Positions 54,186 through 64,000 of a stretch of 64,000 nucleotides of DNA are shown here, one piece after another (position 1 is the stretch's first letter; the number at the start of each line of letters is the position of its first letter). The stretch is from Erigeron canadensis (Eukaryota > Streptophyta > Magnoliopsida > Asterales > Asteraceae), in the NCBI RefSeq assembly GCF_010389155.1, contig NC_057769.1:5952735-6016734 (forward strand). The letters run 5' to 3'. Made by a program: the position numbers and the translations under genes. The notes under the pieces were generated by a model. That model saw only the letters and a list, made by a program, of their open reading frames with translations. It was not told the origin of the DNA and did no database searches.

Positions 54186-56556
54186 GTGATTGAAAGACGA
54201 GGAACTTTGGATGCATTTAGTGTGCATTCCCACATACCCATATATCTCCGGACGTAGGACGAAGACGCCAAGCATGTGCTAAAACTTTACATTCCCCATG
54301 AAAAGATATCGAGCTATGGAATTTGCCAATTTGGCTTTCCAAGATTAGTTTCACTTCCATATAATAAGTCCATACCCGATATATGCATCAATATACTAAA
54401 ATGATACTCGTATAAAATTTGATTTGAACCTCTGTTCAGACTTCACACAATACAAAATAATATAAAATTTATGATGTGATACACTATTCATTCAACTTGT
54501 ATCACCAAATTTGGTGTTACATTATATAAACCAAAATCTAATGTATAAATTACACATAACTAAAAACATACTTATTGAGGGTATATATACCATTTTTTTT
54601 TCAAAATTTATTTTAATATGAAAATTTAGGTATTTTAAAAAACCATCAACTATCATGTATTGCGTAAGTACTTTCTAATTAGATAATTTTATATTTGATT
54701 AAAGTTTAATCATTTTTTTCGTAAGTTTGATTGTTTTTGTTAAACAAAGATTTTACCCTGATTACCTTTTGTAGATTTGATTTTACAACCAAATTTAAAT
54801 AATTTTAAGAAACCATCAATTACTTATTTAACTTTGTTTTTTGAAAAAAAAAAACCATACTTATTTAAACTTTTTATGGGCTTTCTTTTAACTTTAATTC
54901 CTCAATCGATTAAAACTTTTGTATTCTTGAAGTCGATCAACGTGGCTTTTTTTTACATGCTTGACATGATCTAGTTTATCCATGAATGTTTCTGCTAACT
55001 ACTCAATCTATGTATTCGGGCGCCTCTACAAACCAAGAATTTATCAAGTATACTTATGTGATAATAGTAGTAGTAACAACAATAATAGCCATAACAATAC
55101 TATAATATAATATATGTATAATAATAATAACAATAACAATAAAAATATTAATAGTATTAATTAATATGGTGATGTTCAAAGATGACTTCGTGGAAACTCA
55201 AACTGCATGGCCTCACTCCAAAGAGAAATTGAGGTTCTTAGAATGGAACATAAAAGACAATTGCAATTATACTCATGATTAATAAATAGATGTATACATT
55301 ATACCTACTATCTCCGTCCAAATGAAGAGTCGATCGATATGATAGTTTTTCAGTTTAAAGTTGCTGTATTTTCTAATACTATACTATATACTCAACATAT
55401 AATTAATATAAGTAAATTCTTTAAATAAAATAAGGGAGGACCTTACGTCAAGATCGCATTTAGTTCACAAAATTTGTTAAAGTCTGATGGAAATTGAAAA
55501 TTAATTTCATTACTTAATGTGTTTGGTTTTTCAAAAATATATAGAGGAATTTCATTTTGTACGTACGTACGTTGAAATGTAAACATTATCTCTTCTAATG
55601 GAATTTCTATTCCTTAAAGATGGAAGAAGAAATTTCATTAATGCTCACTTAAATCTTCATCAACAACAGTACCCCATCGGATAGCAAGTGTTTGAAAAAC
55701 CAAATCGCATGGGAGGTCGTGAAGGTTCACGACTAATGGACCGAGCACACAAGAGTGTTTTCAAGATATATTTTAGACATGGGATGGTCGGCTAGCGCTT
55801 CTTCAAAAAGGAAGTTGTACGGGGAGTATGAATCGGGTAGCAACGAAATCATTCTTCTCGGCATGAATGAAGAACTGTCCCTAGCTTTCCATCAAATCAA
55901 GAAAGTAAAAAAAAAGAAGCAACACACATCTCTTTCACTCACGACATTGAGGCGGATGACATTAACACTTACATAATTAATCATTATTAATATATAAATA
56001 TAATTATTTGGATGATACCGTGGATATTGATTAGAATCATATATTCTAAATCAAATAAAACTAATACTAAAATATACGAGTAATAGATAAAACAAGTAAC
56101 CATTTTCACTTTACTGAAACTTATATGCATCATGATAGTATTTTCTTACATCAATACGAGCATGGTACCCGCGCAATGCGGTGGCGAGCCAACGATGACG
56201 GTGATGGTGGTGGCGGCGACGAATGATGACGGCATCAATTGGTGTAGGCCGGTAAAGATATTTGATTTAAAGTGGTTGGTAAATATATTTTATAATATAA
56301 TGAACTAATATTATAATTTTATATTAAGGGTTGATGGTGATTTAATTCATTAAGAGTATATTGGTCAATTTGCATGTCCCATTTTGGTAAACTTTCAACA
56401 TGAGGCTTATCCCACCTTTCATACGAAAGGAGAAAAGTCGAGTGACATCACAAACTTGAGTTGTCAACAAAACAAGGCTTCGACATAGGAACTATGACAT
56501 CAAGTTGTAGGTATTTGATGGTGTTTTTAGTGTGTGTGAAGGCTTTGGCGGGTCTT
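54186..56556. other. Intergenic DNA, no gene seen
   Basis: AT-rich. Contains ATA/ACA triplet-like runs (55060-55160) and a GGTACCCGCGCAATGCGG segment near 56165, similar to decayed Helitron-type hairpins. Nothing else could be identified. Confidence 0.4.
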
Positions 56557-56646
56557 TTGAATTTTGAAAATGAAAAGGAAGAGAGTGGAGGGAGAATGAA
56601 GTTGAATTTTGAAAATGAAAAGGAAGAGAGTGGAGGGAGAAGGGAG
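56557..56646. repeat. 45-bp tandem duplication
   Basis: Two adjacent, nearly identical 45-bp units starting TTGAATTTTGAAAATGAAAA (56557 and 56602). The period is a multiple of three, and the plus frame reads NFENEKEESGGR twice. Confidence 0.85.
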
Positions 56647-56764
56647 AAGGGAGAGAAAAATATATCTAAAATCTTTATACTCCATTTTCTTTCATCTCTT
56701 TATCTTATCCATATGAATACATATATCTATAAATCGAGTTGGTATATATATATATATATATAAA

Positions 56765-56884
56765 GCTTCTGATGATAAACTTGATGATGATGATGATGAT
56801 GATGATGACGACGACGACGATGATGATGATAAAAGAAAGATTGGTAACATGCTAGCTGACGGAAAGGGTGTACATATCAAAAGG
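56765..56884 (+). other. Exon-like segment encoding a poly-Asp tract
   Basis: After a TA run and an AAAG, the plus strand encodes SDDKL, about 17 Asp from GAT/GAC codons (56785-56831), then KRKIGNMLADGKGVHIKR up to AAAAG|GTTAGT, which fits a 5' splice site. Acidic-then-basic composition occurs in nuclear proteins, but no flanking exons are recognised. It may be a captured exon or only a GAT microsatellite within open sequence. Confidence 0.3.
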
Positions 56885-57416
56885 TTAGTTAAATTACAGT
56901 TTTTTTTACAAATTATTTTTGATTTCATGTGGGATTTGAAACTTGTTTGGAGGACAATATTGAAGATAATTCATGTGTTTGATAAAATGCTTGAAAGAAG
57001 ATGGATGGTGTTGCCTTCCAAGTGTTCGATGTAATGTCTCAAAAAGACATATAATCATATTGTGTTGTTTTTGATGGTTCTATATCTTTTAGGAAGGTAA
57101 GAGATTTAATTTGTGATATGTTATATGTTATTAGTATCTTATTATTTAATTTTATAACATATCATATATATATGTTATTAGTATCATATATATGTTTTAT
57201 TTGTTTATATATTATATACATATGCAACTATAGATATAGATATATGTATTTAATCTTGAAAATCAAATTTCATTGATGTTTTCAATCTCTTATGTAACCT
57301 ATAAAAATCAGATAAAAAGCTTTGTGTATATCAATTTGATGATTCCAAGATGAAAATGGCTAATAAATTATATATTTTTATATATTTAGAGTTTTTTGTG
57401 GCTTTACTATTATTTT

Positions 57417-57836
57417 CTTGGTTTTAATCAAGTCAGCTGACCCTTCATAAGTGCTTACTAGTCTTTCCCAAACTTCTTTTGAAGTGGGGAATTTAATGAC
57501 TAGTTTCATCACCTCAGTGGGAAGGGTGGTGATGATCATGTTTTTCAATCTTGAGTCAAGATTGACGAGCTTACGTTCTTCTTCAGTCTACTGGTCTTCA
57601 AGTTTGACTAGATCTGTTACAATTTCAGGAGCATCAGGTGTTGCACCTGATGTCCTTTGAACATATGTGGAAATGTAAGGACCTTCATTAAGTATGGTCA
57701 TAAGATATGGTTCTACACCCACTATGTGTAGTAACATTCGTTCCTTCCATGAGTCAAAGTCCTTTGGCTCAAATTTTGGAGGAATAGAAACGTAACCAAA
57801 GTCACGCGTGTTAACAAGAGTGGGTACAGACGACAT
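57417..57836 (-). pseudogene. Ty1/Copia gag fragment
   Basis: The minus strand reads PPKFEPKDFDSWKERMLLHI...GVEPYLMTIL, then KLEDQ, an in-frame TAG (near 57589), and TEEERKLVNLDSRLKNMII...FPTSKEVWERLVSTYEG. This is the order of the gag/UBN2 domain of plant Copia elements. Downstream pol sequence is absent and the stop interrupts the frame, so it is dead. It starts about 130 bp from the primer-binding site, as expected. Confidence 0.8.
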
Positions 57837-57963
57837 CTTTTATAAAAAAAACGAAAAGAAAAAAAAGAAGAAAAAAAATTTAGATTTAATGTGAAGAAAA
57901 GAAGGAAAAATAATGTAAACACAAGAGGCAAACAGATCTTGTTCCAATAATTTAGATACGGTG

Positions 57964-57975
57964 GCTCTGATACCA
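57964..57975 (-). other. Retrotransposon primer-binding site
   Basis: TGGTATCAGAGC on the minus strand is complementary to the 3' end of initiator methionine tRNA, the standard primer for plant Copia and many Gypsy elements. It lies two bases from the LTR end CTTCA at 57978 and upstream of the gag fragment in the right orientation. Confidence 0.85.
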
Positions 57976-57977
57976 CT

Positions 57978-58560
57978 TGAAGGTCCTAGAATGCACTGCT
58001 TGTGTTTTAATTAACTATCTTGTAATATAAAAACGAAATAACAAGAACAGAGATGAGAAGTATGAACTTTGTTCAGTTATATGTATTTCAACTAAACGAT
58101 GAAAACATGGATGGTTGTTTGATAACAACAATGAACAATAAACAGAAAAATATGTTAAGTTTTTGAACACATAAAAACTTAACAAATTACTTAGAGAAAA
58201 TAAAGTAAAACTGTGGAACACACCAACCAGTATGGTGGCTAGGTCAAGTGATTCCTTTTATAGGCAGATAAGGAATCACATGACTACTCTAGTAGATGTT
58301 GACACATGAAGGTTGTCAACTATCTATTGGTGGATCATTCAGATTTGCAGAGGTCTCTTTCCTTCATCTTGTTTCTTTCCAAAAGCGGTATGAAAGAGAA
58401 ACTTTATTGCACCGAAGTAGTACAAGGTCACATGTCTTCATCTTGATCTTTCGACACGTGTCCTTGGGACCATTCTTCTATTCTTCAAATTCCCGCTCAT
58501 ATTTGACTTACAAATACTGGACGGTGAGTCATTGAACATATCCTTTAGACTTTAAAGATA
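57978..58560 (-). mobile_element. 5' LTR of the Copia fragment (outer end uncertain)
   Basis: In minus orientation this is the sequence that precedes the primer-binding site, ending ...GGACCTTCA. The outer TG end was not located, so the right boundary is only approximate. Confidence 0.45.
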
Positions 58561-60180
58561 GATTATGCTTGCAGATATATGAGCTCGCTGAATGAGCCGC
58601 TCGCTGAGTCCCTCAGCGAATCCCTGATCCAACATAAACAACTCCATATTTCATTACTCAGCTTCAATTTGTGTACTAATTATGCCATGCAGACAACACA
58701 GGATATCCATGTATGTTGATGATGATGATGATGATGATGATGAGGGTAGGAGTCGGTCTCTTGTCAGGTAAAAGGTGGTCGCTATTTATGATTGTACATT
58801 TGCATCATGTTTATTAATGGGCTGTGAGTAGATAACCAAAAGATTACCTTATCATCCGTGTAACAAGAAATACGCGAAAGTTAGAACATGGACGTGTTAT
58901 CAAGTGAAACTCTATGCACCGATCAAAAGTGGTATGCTATCACCAGAGGTAGTCATTATAAGAAATCTTGATCTTGAAGCTGTAGTCGGTGGCAGGGATG
59001 CTTTGAGTAAGATATTCTACTCTCGCTTTTTTGACTGGTAAAGTTTTAAGTCTAGAACTTGCAATCGAATATGAGAATATATATTACTGAAACATTTAAT
59101 TAAGTACTTACGCTTCATTTCTATGATTTGATTGTTTTGGAATATTTATTTAATCGTTTATTACTGTGTATGCTTTCAAGATAAATTGTAGATTACCTTA
59201 ATGATATTTGGTAGTTATAAAACTTTATAGCTGATCATACTATTTCCTTTTACTGATTCTGTCTGAAAGATAAAGACATTTTAAGTTTACAGTTTTACCC
59301 ATTGTTTCCAAATTGGTTATAATATATGCAGCTGAGTACAATTCTAAAGCTTCAAGTTTGAAAACAAGATTGAAGTGTGTGAGCTTTTCAAGGACATGTG
59401 CAAGTGGTTAGGGTCATTAGAAATTGGATGCTCTAGCACTACTGTTATAAGTATTCATTGTTTGAGAACAAGTCTGTATGTTTAACCTTTTAATCTAATT
59501 GCTTCACTGAAGACCTACAATGTATGTAGTTGATAAAGTCATTGATAACAATAGTTGGTGCTATTTATATGAAATTGTTTTAATGGTACTGTGATGAAAT
59601 TAATAATGGAATCCAATATATTAAATTTCCCCTACTTGGCAAGTTGGCATTGCATATTCTGTTGCCAAATTTCAGCTTTTTAAGTCTATGATTGTATGTA
59701 GAAATAGTTCCAAATTTGCCCAAAATTCCAAGATTGATTATACTTTAGTATGTGGTTTAATAACCTATATGGGAATTTGAGACTTTTGGGATAGTTGGAT
59801 AGCATCTATAAAGAATTTTGATCACTTCAAATCAGTAATAATAGTACAGTAGTATTCTGCATATAATGTTAGTTTTGACTTACTTTGATTATGTTGGTGT
59901 ATGCAGAAGCATATATATCATGCATATTCTAATAAACGTAAGTTTTTAGTTTCATGACATTATGATTTTGAATTATAGGTTTGTTATTCTACTTACCTTG
60001 AAGGCTTGAAGTAAATGAAATGTTTACTTTCAGAAGTTCCTTGCAAATTTGAGTATACATTTTTTAGCCTAATTACTAATTATGTAATTATTAGGTCTCA
60101 TTAATCGATTTTTATCTAAGATACTAAACTTTTAAACTAATTACTTTCTTTCTCAAACTTAATTTTATATTAACTTACTA
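58561..60180. other. Intergenic DNA with degraded exon-like parts
   Basis: A (GAT)n run at about 58717-58742 is followed by open but interrupted sequence to about 59040. No protein family is recognised, and the rest is AT-rich. Confidence 0.3.
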
Positions 60181-60197
60181 AAAACAATTTTTTAAAA

Positions 60198-60231
60198 TTT
60201 ATCCGCGTTTTTCGCGGGATAAAAATCTAGT
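60198..60231 (+). mobile_element. Helitron-type 3' terminus (plus strand)
   Basis: A perfect 5-bp stem CCGCG/CGCGG with a TTTTT loop (60203-60217) is followed about 9 bases later by CTAG (60227-60230) and T, the arrangement of Helitron 3' ends. A matching 5' TC end upstream was not identified. Confidence 0.5.
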
Positions 60232-60270
60232 AATTTTTATATAGTAGTATAGATATATATATATATATAT

Positions 60271-60936
60271 AGGGGAAAGATAAAATGAGTTCAGCTTATT
60301 TTGAGTCCAAAAAAAGTCCATTGATTTTCTTCTATCTCCTCCAATTCCAACCACCTCCTACCATCACCACCATCATCTCCGACCACTACCATGATCATCC
60401 GGCGATGGCGACCATCTCCGGTGAGACTTACACATGTGTAAGTACAACTTATGTACACAATAATGAAGGTTAAAGGCGGAGCCCATCAATCCATGACATT
60501 ATGGCAGTGGCCAAGGGCGGGGCCCGTTAGTCCATGGCGGAGCCATAGCGGCTAAGGGCGGAGCCCGTAAGGTAGATCACCAATCACCGGTCACCCCCTA
60601 TAACCTACCACCCTCTATGACCTATCACACTATGACCTATCACCCTCAATGACCTATCACCCCCACCAGTTTTGGTTTATGAATATCCTTAAGGGTGAAG
60701 CCCGCTTCGAATCATAATATTTAACAACCACCGCCAGCCACCATCATCGCCGGAAAATTAACTTACACATGTGTAAGTCTCGCCGGAGATGGTCGCCGTC
60801 ACCGGAGGATCATGGTGGTGGCCGGAGATGATCATGATGGTGGTGGTGGTGGTTGTCGGAGTTAACTTACACATGTGTAAGTTATATGGACTTTTTTTGA
60901 ACTCAAATTAGCTAGACTCAAATTATCTCACCCCTA
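60271..60936. mobile_element. Fold-back element with repeated 18-bp palindrome
   Basis: Ends TAGGGGAAAGATAA and TTATCTCACCCCTA are inverted, and the match extends inward (GAGTCCAAAAAAAGTCCA against TGGACTTTTTTTGAACTC). The palindrome ACTTACACATGTGTAAGT occurs at about 60426, 60763 and 60861 (the first with both arms intact). A block near 60380-60425 is repeated inverted at 60780-60850 (GGAGATGGTCGCC / GGCGACCATCTCC). The interior also has a short tandem repeat of CTATGACCTATCACCC-type units (60597-60662). It is non-coding. Confidence 0.7.
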
Positions 60937-62960
60937 TATATATGTATATATATATATGCTATATGAATTCGTCCATGAATTTTACCTTGATCTAATGGTT
61001 AAAATTTTCTCTTATTATCAAAGAAGTTTCATTTTTTACTCAATTATTATCGTAAAATTATTTATAGATTACCATAGAGTGGTACTCGGGATGGCCATGT
61101 ATAGTTTTGAATAAACTATAAATTTTTGGTAATTTCGTCATACAAGATAATATAATTTTTTTGGTGGCCTTAAACGACACCACGGTAACCATTTTTAAAA
61201 AAAATATGAAGATGTGTCACATTTATTAACATATGTTATGATTAATGAATGAATAAGTGAAAATGATGTCCTCAGCCAAATACGACGTTGACCTACCTAA
61301 CTCACTAGCATCCCGATTAGCCTCATCAATCATCAATATGTAATAATGGCAAAAGCTTTCGTGAACCGTCTTATCACAGTGATTGGTTTGGTGGTTATTG
61401 AGGGGTGAGATGCACTCTGCTTACACTAAAAAAAAGTTAAAAATATATAAATTATTAATATTAATTACTGTAGAGATTGTGTTTGGTAGTAGCACAAAAC
61501 TCATGGCTCAAATGTACTTGGGATGCATATCCTGTGATTTTATTCAATAGATTGTGAAATTTTGATATTTGTTTGGTTGATGGGAGAAAATGGGTTCGTT
61601 CATGCCCGGTCTATAGGGTGGACAAAGTAGGCGACGGGCCGATGCCCGATTTTTAATGAGTCTATTTTTTTAAAATGTTATAAAAATATATAATTAAAAC
61701 TTTTAGTGTGAAAAAAAAGTCTAAGCAATCATAATAATCAAAGTCAAGTGATGCTCTCATTCTGTCAAAGTGATCATAAATTATCCTTATCCCCACCTTT
61801 CTTTTAATTTGCAAGTGATCTTTTTCTGTTTGTTTTTATTTTATGTAGATAACGATTAATTGCAAACTTTTATTTATTTTTTTGAAAAATAACTTTTGTT
61901 ATATTTATTGATACAACATTTATCCTCGTTTTTAAGGATTAACTTATATAATATAAACTCGTTGTTCAAAAAATATATACACATAATTTTTTGCGCTTAG
62001 TCTATGGGCCATTTTTTTAGCGCTTGGCTAACACTTGTAAATCTTCAGGGACGACCATGTGTTCGTATATGTCTTGTTTAAGTAGTATTTAGTATAAAAA
62101 TTCGAAACAAAGATAGTATAATAATTCTCGAAAAAACTATATATAAACAACGATAAAATTGCAATGGCAATGATTATACAATCAAATTACAAAATAAGCG
62201 TGTTTGTTGAAACCTTGATTGATTGTGGCGTGGTTATCATCTAAAATTTCCTATTAGCTAGGGGAGAATTATTTTCACTTAGTCAACCAAAATAATATTA
62301 AACAAATACATCAGAAATTATGCAAGTTGTTGCACAACATAATAAGGTTAGTATTGTTAGGTTAAGTCATCCATTATTCAAAGTAATGGGTCCTCCTAAG
62401 ATTTCAATCTTCCCTTTTTCATCTTGCGAAAAGCAAATTAGGTACAAATTTGTATATTCAGATTTCAGGGGATCAAATTAAAATTAATTTAGATTTATAT
62501 TATTAGACTCAACAATACTATTTCCCTTTCCTGTTCTCACATTTCGTTTTCGTCATACTAAACACCCTTTTATATATAGAGTCGGATTATGGAGATGTAA
62601 ACGTATTATATATGATAAGGGAAATGAGATAATTTTTTCGAGAATATGAAGGAAATCTTTGTTGACATGGAAAGACTCTTATTACTACGAATGATGATAT
62701 ATTCTTATCAGCTCAATTTAACTTTTGATAATTAACTCGTAACATGAGACCAATATAATATTATCGATTTTTTTGTTAATTTTTATCAAAACTACATCAA
62801 ACATCGGGATAAAAAATGTGGAGTCAACTACATATGTTGCGGCAAGCCGCCTACATCTCTTATATTTATTATTATAATTATAATTTATTATTATAATACT
62901 TAGCTTCTTTTTTTTTGTTTGATGATAAATTTTAAATATTTTTATTCACGATATAATATT
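60937..62960. other. AT-rich intergenic DNA, no gene seen
   Basis: No open frame of note and no bounded repeat identified. Confidence 0.45.
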
Positions 62961-62964
62961 AAGA

Positions 62965-63490
62965 AAATAACTTGTGTGACCTAAAACGTTTTAAAACTAT
63001 AACTTTAACTAACTTTTTTCTGGTTTTGAAAAATGACCCATAAAATCGCAAACACTAAGTTCAAAATTACAACATGAATGTGACAAATGCAACATATAAT
63101 CTGAAATCTTACAGCAAATCTTGCTACTCAACTTCCAAAAATCACAACTCAAAATCCTGAAATCGCAACTCATTTTTCACTTTTGAGTTGCTATTTTCAA
63201 TTTTGAATTGCGTTTTCAAGAACTTAAGTAGCGACTTCTAGATTTCGAGTTGCGATTTGGAAATTAGGTTGCGATTTGGAAACATGCCTTGCAATTTCAA
63301 ACAATGCCTTGTGATTTCGGAGAATGTGTTGTGATTTCGGGATTATTTCAAGAAATGCTTAGCGATTTTCTCATTTGTGTTACGTTGTGACTTTGAATTA
63401 GTATTGTGAATCGGTTAGTTATTTTTCCAAACCCAAAAAATGTTGTTATATTATAGAAAACATGTTTAAGTCACGCAATTTATTTTATCT
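62965..63490. mobile_element. Fold-back element with degenerate GCGATTT repeats
   Basis: The left part (AAATAACTTGTGTGACCTAAAACG) and right part (TTTAAGTCACGCAATTTATTT) are inverted relatives. The centre is near-palindromic: AAATCGCAACTCATTTTTCAC is followed by TTTTGAGTTGCTATTTTC. The right half carries a degenerate tandem array of about 25-bp units containing TTGCGATTT or TTGTGATTTCGG (63220-63340). No gene. Confidence 0.55.
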
Positions 63491-64000
63491 TTAGTTAGTA
63501 GGCATTTTATAAAGTATGAGTTTTCAATAAAATCATTGAATATAAGTGATGCTTATTGATTAAATCTTAAATATTTTTTTTCATAATAGTTAAATCAAGT
63601 ATATTCTTACCATTTCGTATATATTTATATTGAGAAGCTTTGATGCATTAAATGAGCACTATATATAAAAATGAGAAATATAGAGTCGGTAGCAAATTTA
63701 TACTCTCTATATAAACAAATTAACCCTTAAAAATTTAATACTCTACTTTTAAAATCTCTAATTTACCTTTTAATTTATACTATCATCAAACACTTTATCC
63801 TTAAAATTGCAAAACAACCCTTTAAAAAAAAACCAACCACGTGTCCATTCCCTTCCCTGAAGTTGCTCACATGGTATACCAAAATAACACACATACGTTA
63901 CTGAATTTAATAATTAATCTACATAAAAAATGCCCAATCAAAAACGACAACGGTGATTTGCACTTTCAGTCGGACTAAGAAACACTTGAGATGAATCATA
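63491..64000. other. AT-rich intergenic DNA to window end
   Basis: No gene, tRNA or bounded repeat seen. Confidence 0.45.

Noticed and set aside
55755..55976. 73-residue plus-strand frame
   Set aside because: Lys-rich end from an A-run and no recognisable motif; unsupported as a gene.

Overview
The window is nuclear DNA of a flowering plant, most likely a eudicot and possibly an asterid/Asteraceae-type genome. The evidence is GT-AG spliced genes with plant-specific products (YUCCA flavin monooxygenase, a phytochrome-interacting bHLH factor, a Cf/Ve-type leucine-rich-repeat receptor-like protein), AT-rich intergenic DNA, and dense plant transposon families (Helitron, MULE, Tourist-type MITEs, tRNA-derived SINEs, Copia and Gypsy remnants). 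The species cannot be fixed from sequence alone. A run of 100 N at 12861-12960 marks a scaffold gap.

Left part (1-28 kb). A block holding an LRR receptor-like protein (RLP) gene followed by the 26S proteasome ATPase gene RPT2 occurs twice. Copy B (about 18652-27913) is complete: an intact intronless 1007-residue RLP (19585-22608) and a six-exon RPT2 (23827-27913, 445 residues). Copy A (1 to about 7535) is almost base-identical but differs by short insertions/deletions, mostly in homopolymers. Its RLP carries three frameshifts, and its RPT2 stops abruptly inside exon 3. The indel pattern makes a low-quality or falsely duplicated assembly segment as likely as a true pseudogene pair. A third, older and substituted copy of only the RPT2 upstream region lies alone at 17118-17838. 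A Helitron-like element (17927-19279) sits between it and RLP-B. Between the two copies are LTR-type fragments, a Tourist-type element and a MULE with a perfect 9-bp target duplication.

Middle part (28-47 kb). On the minus strand is a PIF1-type phytochrome-interacting bHLH gene (29215-36994; exon structure reconstructed with consistent phases; a 4.2-kb intron; uncertain last exon). It is convergent with RPT2. About 8 kb further on, also on the minus strand, is a three-exon YUCCA flavin monooxygenase gene (44749-46218, 419 residues) for auxin synthesis. SINEs and several MITEs lie between them.

Right part (47-64 kb). No convincing intact gene was found. It holds a second MULE with a perfect 9-bp target duplication (51298-52375), a probable solo LTR (53707-54185), a Copia gag/PBS/LTR fragment (about 57417-58560), a Helitron-type 3' end, two fold-back elements and microsatellites.

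There is no operon-like logic. RPT2 is a housekeeping proteasome gene, the RLP is a candidate immune receptor, and PIF and YUCCA proteins act in the same light-to-auxin pathway in other plants, though their linkage here may be chance. I did not find a clearly new biological system. The most notable signals are the indel-only duplication, the repeatedly copied RPT2 upstream region around the RLP, and the well-bounded non-autonomous transposons.
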